From the NCBI GenBank assembly GCA_024220525.1, contig JAMYWO010000011.1, positions 29,168 to 90,022 on the forward strand: a DNA stretch of 60,855 nt, in the 5' to 3' direction. This DNA is from Cochliopodium minus (Eukaryota; Discosea; Himatismenida; Cochliopodiidae). Made by a program: the position numbers and the translations under genes. Positions 21,717 through 34,360 of the stretch are shown here, one piece after another. The notes under the pieces were generated by a model. The model saw only the letters and a program-made list of their open reading frames with translations, made no database searches and was not told the DNA's origin. How positions within the stretch are numbered: the first letter of the stretch is position 1; the number at the start of each line of letters is the position of its first letter.

Positions 21717-22728
21717 GTGACCTTCATAAGACACGCAGAATCAGTATGTAATGTGGCAGCAAGAGAAATAGGAGATTCAGTTTATACAAGCTATGATTAT
21801 TTTGTAAGATAAACAAAACAAGGAAATAATGAACTGAAAATCATTTTTTTTTTTTTATTATTTTAAAGGATGCAATATTGAGTGAAGAAGGAATTCAACA
21901 ATGCATAGATGCATTAGATAAAATCAAGACAATAAATAAACCAGAAGTTTTGATTGTAAAATAAATTCAAAATATTTTTAGAGAAATTTCAAATTGAATA
22001 TTAAAAAATTTTTTTTTAATTTTTAAAAAAAGGTTTCACCTCTATCAAGAGCTTTACAAACTGCCACTCTTTTGTTCGGAGAAAATTGTGGAGTTCCTTA
22101 TGTTTGTGAAGAAATTTTCAGGGAAATCATCGGAAATCACCCTTGTGATAAAAGAACCACTAAAACCATTTTGTAAAAAAAAAAAAATTAAAAAAAACAA
22201 TTTTTCAAATTTAATTCAAAATTATCAAAATAAGAAAAAAAAATTTCCCACACGTAAATTTTGACAATGTAAACTTTTAAAATTTTTGTTTCAAAATTTT
22301 CATATTTATTATTTTTTATCACTTTTTTTAAAGATCACAGAAGAGGATGAATTGTACACCGAAAAAAGAGAACCTTTGCCTGATTTGGTTGAGAGATCAA
22401 TCAAGTGTCTTGAATACCTTAGCAACAGAAAAGAATCCAACATTGCTGTTGTGACTCATTCAAAGTTAACATGGTAAATAAGAACAAAAAATTTAAAATA
22501 AATTAAAATATAAATAATTTAAAAAAATTCATTAAATAAGTGCGCTATTTAATGCTTTGCAATATTTGGAAGAAAATCCTAACTCTACAGATATTCAAAC
22601 ATTGAGGGATCATGTTGTAGTTGACAAAAAGAAATTTTGGATGCAAAACTGCGAGATAATATCAATTGTTATTGCAGCCAAGAAAGGAAAACACAGTTTC
22701 TACAAAACTGTTGTCGAAGAGAATTAAA
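21717..22728 (+). CDS. Histidine phosphatase (phosphoglycerate mutase-like), first exon unresolved
   Basis: Exons 21717-21803, 21869-21955, 22033-22172, 22235-22268, 22334-22472 and 22541-22728 splice in phase. The branch-1 catalytic motif is FIRHAES (RHG family, RHA variant), followed by LSEEGIQQ, then SPLSRALQTA with the second catalytic Arg, the acidic site EEIFREIIG, the 34-nt exon giving NFPHVNFDN, EEDELYTEKRE, and THSK in place of the usual GHG/SHG (branch-2 His). The C-terminus ends SFYKTVVEEN. Such proteins dephosphorylate small metabolites or sugar phosphates; the substrate is unknown. The start codon lies upstream in an exon I could not place. Confidence 0.82.
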
Positions 22729-22815
22729 TATTTAAAGATTTTAACTTTTAAAGAAATAAAAAAAAAATTTCTCTCCTATAAACAAATTTATTTTCACAAA
22801 AAAAATTTCTCTCAT

Positions 22816-25800
22816 TCAAATCATATCCACATTTTGAAGCTCATTTTGAATAAAACTAAGAAAATCAGAACCATTCAAAGCACTTTTCAAATTATGAGTT
22901 CCAACCGTATCAAATTTAGAAACAAGTTTGGGTTTCATGTTCTGGGCGATAACTTTAGCCTGAGAATCCTCGATACCACTGATGTCAACAAGAGCATTGG
23001 ACAAAACAGGGAAGAACTTATCCCAAGAAACAAACTTGAGATTTTTAAAGTTTTCTCGCCAAAACTTTCTTGAAGTTTCATCAAAGTCCGACAAAAAATC
23101 TTTGCTCTGATTTAAAGGATCTTCTTTATTTAGAACGGGAAGATCTTTGTTTTGAAGAAGAGGATCTTCTTTGTTAGAGAGAGATGGAGATAGGGGATTG
23201 CGGTTGACGCGAAAAGGATCATTGTTGAGAGAGATGTTGTCCAGTGATTTAACATTTAGAGGATCATTGGGGAGTGGATCTTTTTGATGGAGAGAAATCT
23301 CATCAAGAGATTTGGAAAGAAAGGGATCTTTAGAACTGTGATTCAAATGCTTTTCTTCAATGAAAACACCACTCGGTTGATTTTGGATGAGATCTTTCTC
23401 AGATGGAAGAGATTTCTCCAAAGAATCTTTCTTATTGAAAAGATGATTATGAAGAGAAGAAGAAACAAAGTTGTTATCAACATTAGAATTCAAAAAGGAG
23501 GTGTCTTTCTTATTCAAAGAGGAATTATCTTGACCACTCAAGGATAAATGGATCGTTTCGTTGTGTTTGGGCTTTTTTAATTCTATTCGGAGCATGTCGT
23601 TGTCGTTGGAGGAGGTGCAGATGGTGTTTTTCATTTTGGAAGAGGACACTTTCGTCTTTGGCTTCTTGAGGGGAGATTCATCACTTTCTCCCTCTTTTTT
23701 TGATTGTGTTGTTTTTTTCATCGAATTACTTTTTTTGCGCTTTGGAGATACTGCAGATGATTCTAAATAAAATTAAAAAATAAAAAAAATTAAACAAAAA
23801 AAAATTAATAATAAAAAATTAATTATAAAAAATGAAATTATTAAATAAAAAATGAAATTAATAAAAAGTAAAATATAAAAAATAAGAATTTTTTTTTTAC
23901 CGTATTCAATGTCAGAATCACTTTCACTGTAAGACTTAAAATCACGACTTTCATAAGAAGAACCTTCGTCTTCATCTTTAATTTCATTTTCGTTTTCAAA
24001 GAAACCCCCTTTTTCTTGTTTTATCTTTTTAAAACTGTTATTGTCAACGTTAATATTAACGTTTTGCTTTTTTTTGAGATATAGTTCGATGAGAGTTTCT
24101 GCGTTCATCATCTTCTTTTGGTTCTTGAAGAGAAAATAGCACGCATTCAGTGTGTTCATCGTTGTGTTTTTTCCATTTAACAGGTCACCTTTGAAAAATT
24201 TTTCAAATGAAAAATAAATTAAAACATAAAAACTTTCAAATTAAAATATAAAATTTTGTTTAATGACAAAATTATTTTAAAAAAAAATAGTTAATGGAAA
24301 TAAATAAAAAAAAAAAATTTAGAAAGAAAAATAACAAAAAAATGAAAAAAATGAAAAAGCTTACAATGAACGTAATGAATGAAATACTCGATGGGCAAAA
24401 TCTTACCAGAATTCTCCATCTTGACAGACTTGCAATCAAGCTCCAAAGACCCTACATAACCTCCATATATGGCATGAGGAAGCTCTTCCCCCTCCTTCAA
24501 AGCAGCGGACAAGTTTTCCAAACTCAAATCGTTCTTATCAGAAAGTCCCATCCCCTTCACAAGCACGAAGCCCCTCTCTTTATAAGATTTGAGCTGACTG
24601 TTCGTGAGAGCGTAGGAATGAACCCTTTTCCTTTCGGAGATATTCTCTAATTTGATAGTTTCTTTTTTTAGGGGAGGGAGGCGGGTGGACGAGTTTTTAA
24701 TGGAGGAGGTTTTTGATGTGGAGGAGGTTTTTTTGGTGGTGCCCGTTGTTGTTGGGGTGGGGTGTTCTTTTTTGGGGACTTGGACGCTTGCTTCTTTCTT
24801 TGCGTAGTTCTTTTTTGTTTCGTTGGTCGTGTTGGGGTTGTTTGGGGCGGTGGTTTTGGTATCTTTTGAGTTTCTTGTCTCCTTTACGTTTTCTTTTGGT
24901 TGGGTTGTGTGTAAATCTTTTATAGAAAAATCAAAAAATCAATAATTTTTAATTTAAAAATTGATAAATGAAAAAAATTGAAATTCATATTTTTTTTTTA
25001 ACCTCTTGGATCTTTAGTTGTTTTGAAATCCATCTTTCGATCTCTCATTTCAATCTCCCTGTTTTTGGGAGGAAGAGCCTTGCGCACATCCCTCCAAGGA
25101 TCCGTCTCCTCTTCCTCTCCTTTATCTCCCTCTCTCCTCACCATCTTCTTTCTCAAGGAAAGAAGATCTCTTCCTTCTTTGTTGACCTCTTTCCTCTTCT
25201 TGACGATGGGAGGTTCTTTCTTGAGGGGAGGTAGTTTTTTGAGAGGAACTCCCTTTACTTTGGTTTCCACTCTTTTGAAGACGAGATCCTGAGATTTGGC
25301 TAACTTCCGTTGGCTAGGTGGAGCCACCAATTTTAAGGGTTTTTTTTTATCCAATGAATTTCTTCTACTGCGAATCTTGTCTGTTTCTTGGGGTGTTGTA
25401 ATTCTCAATTTGGTAGGAAATTCATTGCTATTTAAATTTATATTAGTAGCAGGTGTAGTATTGGTCTTTGTATTTCCCCTGTTGATGTTGTTAATTTGAT
25501 TGTTGTTGGTGTTGATGGGATGGATTATTTTTTTGGTTAAATTTGAATCTTCGGATTTAGCTGAATTATTATTTTCGATTGAACTCTTTAATTCCAATGA
25601 TTTATTTAGCCTTATATTTATTTTGGATGGAATATTGTTTGTGGTGTTTGTTGTGGTGTTTATATTATTTGTAATTGAATTTGAAATTTTATTTGCGTCT
25701 TCCAAATTTTTCTTGCAAATATTTCGGTCTATAATGCTGGAGATTAAATCTTTGGAGACAGGAATGTTATTATTGGGAATAGGGATGGTGGAAGCTGTTG

Positions 25801-26461
25801 GTTGGGGTGCATTAGAAGAAAGTGAGGTTTCAATATTATTATTGGTTGTTTGAATAGTTTGATTCGGAGCAGTATTTAATTCAATTGGAAGACCATCAAG
25901 GCTGTTATTGAATTTATTTAATGTTGTTTCATTATTTGTTTTTGTAGGAGGATCGATGATGTTATTGTTATCATCTTTCAAATTTGTATCTGAGAAGTTA
26001 CAAGTGCTATCAGTGCCAATTTTTTTATTTGGGCTTTTAGAATATGATCTATCTATTGAATTGCTCCTTTCATTGTTAATCTTTGGAGATGAAGGAGTGT
26101 TTTTGTTATAATTTTTCCTAATATTTTCAGTTTTTCTTGATGATGGATAACAATAGTCATCACGAGAATCATAATACCTCCTATCGCTATAATTATCATT
26201 GTAATAATCATCTGATGAATTTCTATTCTCATTATCTCGATAATGAGGATTATTATTTCGTTCATAATAATATCTGTCATCATTCCTTTGATTATATCTA
26301 TTATCATGGTGATGATTGTAATTATCGTATTGATTATTTCTAATTTTATTGGGCCTATTTTTCACATCATAATCTCTTTCAACTTGTATGTTCATTCTAT
26401 TTATTTTATTGGGTGAATAGTCGTATTCACCTCTCAAATGAAATTTTTGATTTTTCTTCAT
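22816..26461 (-). CDS. Large Asn-rich, low-complexity protein with two conserved islands
   Basis: Four minus-strand exons: 26461-25003, ~24920-24361, 24188-23902 and ~23762-22816, joined by GT-AG introns, giving about 1,080 residues. Exon 1 (487 codons) is Asn/Asp/Tyr/Arg-rich, then Asn/Thr-rich, then basic. Exon 2 ends in a globular island (ALTNSQLKSYKERGFVLVKG, LPHAIYGGYVGSLELDCKS, IEYFIHY) that continues in exon 3 (LNACYFLFKNQKKMMNAETL). Exon 4 has repeated KDPL, KEDPL and NDPL segments and a C-terminal island (FWRENFKNLKFVSWDKFFPVL, SKFDTVGTHNLKSALNGSDF) that looks like a small helical bundle. I recognise neither island. Much of the antisense strand is also open because of the codon bias. 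Probably a nuclear or scaffold protein, by composition only. Confidence 0.6.
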
Positions 26462-26724
26462 TCTAATTCAAAAATGAGCAATTTTTTTTTTTATTTTTAT
26501 TTTTATTTACAATTTATTTATTTTTATTTTTTTCAAAGAAAAGTAAAACTTGTTTGTAATTTGTAATTGTAATTTGATAAAGTAATTTATTATAAATCTT
26601 AATTTTAATATCTTAGATCAAAGATCTGTGATTATTGGAATATGGAACAACAATTCTACAGAACCCTTTAAAACCAATTTGTTCAAACTTTTAATTTGCG
26701 CAATTTTGAAAAAAAAAAAAAAAT

Positions 26725-27610
26725 TCAACCAAACATCAATTTCTTTCTTCCTCTCTTCCTTACTTCAATGAATTTATTGATAATCTTTTTACATTCTTGC
26801 TGAGATTTCTCATCACCGTAATTCTGATAGCTTTCCAATACCTTGGAGAAAAGGATCTTGGATGTGGGATGGGTGGAGAGGAAAGCTCTCTCCAATACGT
26901 AGAGATCAACTGCCTTATCTTCATAATCAATTGATTGGAAGCTTAATCCAAGATCTATCAATACCAATTGTGATACATCTCCATTTTTAAGCATTATGTT
27001 GGAGGTGGTGAGATCTCCATGAATCACATTTCCTAAATGAAGTTTTGCGAGCAATATCCCCATATTTTGAACTAATTGCAAGCAATCTTTGGATTCATAG
27101 GGTGGCCCTTCTTGGTATAATTTCTCTTTGATCGGATATCCTTCTATCTTTTCCATATAAATCCTCAAATTTTCAACATCCACAAAATATACTGTTGGTG
27201 AGAGTATCCCCAGTGATGAACATTTAACCAACCATCTACTTTCCTATTATATGTTAAATCAAAGTTAAATGATTAAATATATAAGAGGATGGATAGTATT
27301 TAAGGTCCATCAATTATTATTTTCCAATTTATTAGATTATTTTTCAATGTATTTGACAAAGGAAAATATAATTTGATAAAGAAATATATTCCATTGATTG
27401 ATGAAAAAAATGATTTATTACAGATGTGATTCTTTGTTTATTCAATTTTTTATCCAATATAGGGTGCCTATATTTCTTTTCAAATCTTTCTTTGATAATA
27501 CAATCCTTTCCCAAAAATTTTGATTCATATATTCTAGCTTCAGCACCTTGACTAATCAATTTCTTATCAATACTATCATTGGGTACGATATCCTCTTTAT
27601 CAACCTGCAT
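26725..27610 (-). CDS. BUD32: Bud32/TP53RK (KEOPS kinase)
   Basis: Two minus-strand exons (27610-~27425 and 27241-26725) give about 235 residues, the size of Bud32. Features typical of the family: [10 protein letters not shown] in place of a glycine-rich loop, [24 protein letters not shown] (here cut at the family's RKxYRHPxLDxxLxxxR motif), ESRWLVKC (family EAR), [12 protein letters not shown] (HGD catalytic loop), [10 protein letters not shown] (DLG in place of DFG) and the basic C-terminal tail [11 protein letters not shown]. Bud32 is the ATPase/kinase subunit of KEOPS, which makes t6A37 in ANN-decoding tRNAs. The start is the only ATG in the first exon. Confidence 0.93.
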
Positions 27611-28390
27611 TTTTTTTTTTTTATTTTTTGATCATTGTGTGAAAAATAATTTTAAAAAAAAATTGAAGAGGATTAGATTGATTTTGAGATGGATAGCTTT
27701 TTATGGAACATTATATTGGGTATAAAAGAAAAATAATATCAAATTAAAGAAAATATTTTTAAATAAAGAGAATAAATTAAAAGTCTAATTCTGATTGGAA
27801 ATTATTAAATTTTATCGAAAATATAGTGATCATTGCTTTACATATTGCTGCACTGGCATTTTACAGTAAGAATAAAAAAAAAAAAAATCAACAATTAATT
27901 TATTAACCATTTTTTTGAAAAAGTAAAACAAACAGCAAGTGAAGTACAAAGAACTAAAAAACAAAACTAAAATTGTTTTAATAGGGGATGGAAATTGAAA
28001 AGGATAATTCAATATTATTTATAAAATGAAAAAATTAAAAATTTGAAAAATATTTTTTTTTTAATGTTAAAGAAACAGGATCAATTTAATGTTAATTTAT
28101 CGAAAATCTATATTAACATTCTAATTAAAATTAATTGTAAAGGAATCAGCTTGGAGTGAAGAAGTCATTATTTTTTTAAAAAATGAAACAAAAAGTTTTT
28201 CTGAGTTTTTTTAATTCCTTAAATTTTTTTAATTCAAATGTTTAAAAAAATTTGGAAGGAATAAAAAGAGGAAGGAGAAGTAAAGTTGTTATTTAAAAGA
28301 AGAATAAATAGATTATAAGACAATTATTTAGCAGAAAGAAAATGTGAGAAAAAATTAAAATGAAAAAAAGCTTTCACAATAAAAAGAAAG
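27611..28390. other. Spacer between uridine kinase and Bud32 genes
   Basis: About 780 bases upstream of the Bud32 start, AT-rich, with no open frame of coding character. It should carry the Bud32 promoter and the uridine kinase 3' UTR (stop TAA at 28391-28393, minus strand). No specific site recognised. Confidence 0.4.
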
Positions 28391-29702
28391 TTAGTTCAAC
28401 AACTTTTTGCTTGCTCTTAACTTCAAAGCAGACTTTTTTTCAACAAGCTTTTGGTTGATGTGTTCAACAATGAGTTTGATAGCGACCATATTGGCAACAC
28501 CTCGTGGAATGATGATGTCAGCTCTTTTTTTGGAAGGAGCAATGTAATTATCAAAAGCTGGCTTGACAAACTTTTCGTATTGGAAAAGGACTCCCTCGAT
28601 GTCTCTTCCTCTCTCCTTTATATCTCTTCTGACTAAAAAAGAAAAAGAGTTTAAATTAAATGTTTATTTATTTCAGATTTAAGAATGTGAATTTAGATTT
28701 TCGATTTAAAAATTTCCAAATTTGTAAAATAAATATATATTCTGAAAATTTTCTTGAAAACATGAAATAATTATTTTATTACTTCTTCTGACAAGACGGA
28801 TATCATCATCAGTTTCAACAAAAAGCTATATAAAGGGATAGAAAATAAATTAATAAGGGATTGAAGAAATAATAAGAATATTCTTTGTGAAATTTCAGCT
28901 AAATAAAATATTTAAAAATTTTTTACCTTCAAATCCATAAGATCAGTGATTTCCTTTTTGTAAAACATTAGAATTCCCTCCAAGATGATTACATCAGCAG
29001 AAATCAATTTAGAAGTTTTAAGATCTCTTTGATGAGTTACAAAGTCATAGTATGGTATATCAATAGATTTGTTGTTTCTCAAATCAATTATCTGATCCTC
29101 CAATAATTCCCAATCAAAAGAATCTATAAGTGAAGAAATTTAAAAATTGAGAATATATGAAATTTATAATGGACAAATGAATGATAAGAGCAAATAAAAT
29201 CTTGATCAAGAAAAAAATAAGTGATCATTGTTTTGTATAGAATATATTTTCATTTTATTTTTACCAGGGTGATCGAAATTGTAATTGTGAACATTCAATA
29301 AATCTTCCTTTGTGAGATTCTTGTAGTAACTATCTTGGGAGATGATCACAACTCTTTCATTCCCTACCAATTCTGAAATCTTTTTGCACACAGAAGTTTT
29401 TCCTGAAGCTGTACCTCCAGCTACACCTTTTAAGAAGGAAAAATAAGAGGAAGATAGGAATTATAAATTATGTAAGAGGGTGATATATTCGTATAAGGGA
29501 TATTATTTTTTGAATATAACAGTTATATTCATCTCTTCAAAAAGTATTTACCTATAATGAATGGTGAATCTTTTGTGGATTTATCTGGTATGGTAAAATC
29601 TAAGAATGATGGCAATGATTGAGGTTTTATAATATTCTTTTCGGGAGTGGAAACTATTATAGGACTTGTAATATTCATATTTGGACTTTGTATTTTTTGC
29701 AT
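28391..29702 (-). CDS. Uridine kinase
   Basis: Five minus-strand exons (29702-29553, ~29424-29265, 29124-28927, ~28822-28785, 28632-28391) give about 260 residues. The Walker A is [13 protein letters not shown], followed by [66 protein letters not shown] and [19 protein letters not shown], all hallmarks of the uridine-cytidine kinase family. It phosphorylates uridine or cytidine in pyrimidine salvage. About 35 residues before the core are poorly ordered and show no targeting signal. There is no fused phosphoribosyltransferase domain, unlike plant and some protist enzymes. Confidence 0.93.
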
Positions 29703-30562
29703 CTTTGTATTTGGAGGAAAATGATGTTAAATTTTCTTTTTTGATTTTTTTTTATTTATTTTATTTTTTATTGCTTTAAATAAAAATCTTTATTTTTCTT
29801 AAAATCTTCCCTGTTTATAAATATATTTTTTTTTACAACTTGGGTTGATGGTTAATATGTTGAATTGTATCCAATTATATTAAATTGTTATGTGGATAAT
29901 CATTATCCCTTCAATAAAATATAATTTTTTTTTTATAAAATGATATATCATCTACATATTCCTATTATATAGTGATTATATTCTTATTATAATGTTTCAA
30001 TTTTTAAAATATTTGATTGAATTTGATCTAACCATAATTTCTTTGAAAAAAAAAATGAAAATTGATTGTGATTAACTTAATTTTGAATGATTCATCAATT
30101 TCAAATATCTTGAAATAAGCCTAATTTGGATTAATTGTTAGTATATTTAAAATAAATAAATATTCAAAAAATAAATACCTTTTATCAAAAAATTCAAAAT
30201 AATTTGACCAATTTAATCGTTTTTAATTGAACAGATTTCCAAAAATTAACAATTTTTATTATACGGCATCTGATAATCTAATTTTTTTTATTATTTTTTT
30301 ATGAATCAATTTTGTGAAAAGAATAATAATATAATGATTGACAATAAACAAAATTTTAAAGAAGAAAGAAAATGAATTCATGATTTTCTAATTTTAAAAC
30401 AAAAATGAACGATGTGATTGTATGAATAAGTTTTTGGGATTGAAAAATTGAAAAGGATTTAAAAAAAAAGCTTTGGAGATGAGTATTGGAAAAATGAATC
30501 ATAGTTCTTCAAGCAAATTATTTTTTTTTTGACAATTTTTTTTTTTTTAATTTAATTTTGAT
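29703..30562. other. Spacer upstream of uridine kinase
   Basis: About 860 bases of AT-rich DNA holding the uridine kinase promoter and the 3' end of the ArfGAP gene. No coding exon, RNA or regulatory motif recognised. Confidence 0.4.
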
Positions 30563-33500
30563 TTAAAATTGTTCTTCACCACCCATTTCTTTAATTAAAG
30601 AAGAAAAAAAAGTGAGAGTTTGGGAAAAAGACTGCTTGGACTTTGACGAGGAACTTTCATTGAGGGCAAGTTGAGCAAGTCTCAAAAGTGTAAGACAATC
30701 CGCAGCTTTGGTTTGTGTTGCTAGATCAATAGCTTGGAAACCTAAATAAAAAATAATTAAAACAAAAACTATGATACAGTGTTAATGAATAAGAAAAAAA
30801 TATAAGTTAAAAAGTGAATGAATGTTGAATATAAATTAGATAAATAAATCAAAAAAATTGTTTGTGAAGAGAATCCAAACAATAAAATTAAAAAAGTTAT
30901 TAAAATAGTTTTAAATGAATTAAGAAATTAGTTTAAATTAAATGATGAAAAAATAATTTGAAAATAATTTTTTTTTAACCTTCGACAGTTTTGAGATCCA
31001 AGTCAGCCCTTCTCTTGAACAACAAGGAAGTGATGGAAGCACTCCCCAATTTGGAGGCATAATGCAAAGGAGTCCACAGGTTTACATCACAAACGTTAGG
31101 ATTCACACCGTACTGTTGGAGAAGAAACTCGCACAAACCCAGGTCTCCTTCAATCACTGCATAGTGAAGAGGTGTCAATTCGTCATTAGAGGTGTCTTTG
31201 TATGATGGGTTTGCTCCAAAAGCAATCAATTTGAATGCTCTTTCCATATTTTTTTCTAAATTTTAATAATTTTTTTGTGATTAATTTTTTGTTTTTATTT
31301 TTTATTTTTTTTTTTTTTTGTTTTTTTTGTTAGTTATTTTGTTAATCATTTTTATTTTGTACTATTTATTTATTTTTAAAATAACTTGTTTCTATTTAAT
31401 TATTTTAAATAAATAATTTTATTTTTATTTTAGTTATAAAATTTTCAAATTTTCTTTATTTATTATTTTTATATCAACTGATTTATTTTGAATAAACTTT
31501 TATTTTATTATTTTTATTTATTTTTTGGATCAAACCTTTTGTTGCCAATATTAGTTGTTCATTAAGCTCATTTTCAGTAAATTTGGAATCGCCAAAATCA
31601 ATAAATTTTTTGTCGATGTACTTTGATTTGATGAAAGATTCCCTCGTGATGCGATTCCACTCCAAAGGAGTATTTTTCTCCAACTCTTCTTTGTTTGACT
31701 CATACACTTTGTTGACGTTTTGGTTTCCCAATCTCTTAAATACGTTTACGCTTTCATTTTCCCAATCGTCTTTGTAGATAAAAAATTTGGTAAGATCATC
31801 AAATGATTTAATGATAATTTTTTTTTTTTTTAAAATTTGATTAAAAGAAATTTATAAATAATATTCAAAAATATTTTTGAAATATTAAAAATGATATACC
31901 CAATTCGAATGATCTTACTTTTGAATATTGCACACCTATTTAATTAAAAAAAATTTTAATTTTGGTTTATTTAAATATGAGTGGAAGGATTTACCTAAAC
32001 TTCTATGGACACCACTACATTCTATACAAAACAAATTTCCCTTTTATTTTAATAAAAATATTAAATTTAAAAAATAATTTTTTAAAAAATAAATTGATTT
32101 TTAATTTTTTATTAAATTAAATTTAAAAAATAATGTTAAAAAATAAATCTAAAAATTTGAAAATAATAGATCAATTAAATTTTAATATTTTTTACATAAT
32201 TAATAAATTAAAAATAAATTAAAATTAATTAAGGAAAATATTTTTACGAGGTTGAGAGAAGCCCATTTAGGATTTTCAGATTTGCAATCACAGCAAATGG
32301 CGTTTGTTTCATCGCTTTTGATGAGATTTTCAAGGATTCTCTCGTTTCTTCCCAATGAAGAGCCTTCTTTTTGTTCTGAGACGGATTTATTTTTGTTGAG
32401 TTGTTCTGCGATGATGTTTTTTATTGTATTCACCCATTTCTCCAATTCCTCTTGTGTTTCTGCTTGGAAGAGAACAGACTTTTTTGGAAAAAGAAAATGA
32501 TATTAAAAAATTGAAAAATTAAAAATAAAATCAAAAATTGAAAAATAAAAATAATCCGAATTTATAAAGAAAATTTTAAAAAAATTGAAAATTTTTTTTA
32601 AAATAAATTAAAAATGAATAAAAATTAAAATTAAAATTAAAAAGTAAAAATTAAAATTAAAAAGTAAAAATTAAAAAAATTTTTTAAAAAATACTTTCTG
32701 GGGAGAAAACAACTCAAAGCAAAACCTTCTGTCATCTTGGGGAGAAATCTTGACAGAACACAAAAGCAAGTTGAGTTTCTTGGACTCCTTGAACTTGTCA
32801 TTCTTGTAATAAGAAAGAACACCTCCCTGCAACACGCAGTAACATTTGCTCCAATTAAGTAAAACGTTGGAGCTCTTCTTGAACAAGTACCCCTCCAAAT
32901 TGACATCGTTGTTGACGAAGAGAGACTCCTTTCTTTTGCTGGTGAGTTCTTGCACGTGTTTGTGTGCGTTCTCTTTGTACTTTTCGAGAAGATTCTTTTT
33001 GATGCGTTGTTCTTTTACTTCGTCATCGAGGCTTGTTCTGGACACTTTCACTTCTTGAGAGACCATGTTCACTTCTTTTTCATTTGAATCTAATAAAAAA
33101 TTTATAAAGAATACATTTTGCTTTTTTAAAATTTTGGATTGTTAAAAATAATTTGATATTTTTGAATTTTATAAATGATTTAAATTAAATATTTGAAGAA
33201 TTATCTCACTAATTTATGAAATTTCTTTTTAAGAAAAATTTTAAAATGAACTTACTAAATATTGTATTTACTGAATGAAAAAAATTTCTTCCGACATAAA
33301 AGTAATCAACTGCCTTTGCTTCCAAAAAGTAGTCTTTCTTCTTTTGGAACTCGTTTAACTTCAACACAAGCTCCATGTTCATGGATTTATATATTTCTTT
33401 TGCTACTGACAAGTCCTCCTCTAGCTTTGGATCTGTTATTTTTGCTTTACTTTGTTTGCTCACCAATGAATCATACATGTTTTTTGATTTATCAACTTTC

Positions 33501-34252
33501 TAAAGGTATGAAAGATGAATAATTAGATTTGAGATTATATTTTTCCAAAAGAATTATTATTTGTTACTTTTTGAATTTCTTTTATCAATTTATTTTCTCC
33601 TAAAAAATTTTCTATCGATTGAGATAACACTGTTTGGAGCTGTTCGACGTACATTTGTTGTATTTTTTGGATATCCAAAAATATAGCCATCACTTGATTT
33701 ATTTTATTTCCTAGTTTTAGATAATAATAAAATATCAATAACTTTTCATTCAATGATTTTAAATTTTGTTAGAAATATTTTCTTTCTTTACCTGAATCTA
33801 CTTTATCTGAACATATCATTGATGTATTCATGATTGATTTTTCAAATTCATTCAAGCTATTCGTATATCCTAAGTGGATGGAATATATGAAGAATAAAGT
33901 TAGAAAAATTTAAAATACTTTTAAATATTTTGAGATTATATTTTATATATGCTGATAAGTTGATTAATAGATTTTCATAAGAATGTTTACTTCTCAATTC
34001 TTCTTTATATTTTTTTACTGATTTCTCAAAATCCCTTATTTTATCTACATTATCTTCATATTGCTGCCATTAGATTTCCATTTCGAATAAATGGAAGAGG
34101 GAGTTAGTTTTCTTAATAAATTTTATTTTAATAGTGAGTACGTTGGTGAATAATTTAATTTTATCTCTGACGACAGGTGAATCTGAATATACATCAACTA
34201 AATCTATCTTCTCCAATTGTGTCTTTGGGCTATTCTTAAACCAATTCATCAT
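30563..34252 (-). CDS. ACAP/centaurin-type Arf GAP: BAR-PH-ArfGAP-ankyrin
   Basis: About twelve minus-strand exons from ATG at 34250-34252 to TAA at 30563-30565 encode roughly 720 residues. Order: an N-terminal BAR domain (DSPVVRDKIKLF, then heptad-rich helices such as MAIFLDIQKIQQMYVEQLQT); a PH domain at 32.7-32.9 kb (LEGYLFKKSSNVLLNWSKCY, then DRRFCFELFSP); the ArfGAP zinc finger CCDCKSENPKWASLNLGNLF plus CIECSGVHRSLG (Cx2Cx16Cx2C with the Arg finger in HRSLG); then ankyrin repeats (DELTPLHYAVIEGDLGLCEF, DVNLWTPLHYASKLGSASI). This is the standard ACAP layout. The protein senses curved, phosphoinositide-bearing membranes and stimulates Arf GTP hydrolysis. The gene is divergent from the PI3-kinase, only 108 bases between starts, so the two may share a promoter region. 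Confidence 0.9.
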
Positions 34253-34360
34253 CTTTAGGTAGTTTTATTTACAGTTTTTTTTTTTCAAACAAGAAATCAA
34301 AAAAAAAAAAAAAAATTTGATAGGAAACTAAATTTTTGATTGATAACACACTTTTGAAGA
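34253..34360. promoter_or_regulatory. 108-bp divergent promoter region (ArfGAP / PI3-kinase)
   Basis: Two start codons lie 108 bases apart in opposite orientation. The spacer is almost all A and T, with a T-run and an A-run. Both 5' UTRs and core promoters must fit here, or the promoters extend into the neighbouring gene. The shared link to phosphoinositides is suggestive only. Confidence 0.45.

Noticed and set aside
22141-22350. Non-AG splice anomaly in the phosphatase, like the CutC case
   Set aside because: An overlooked 34-nt exon at 22235-22268 (NFPHVNFDN) with normal AG and GT borders resolves the frame.
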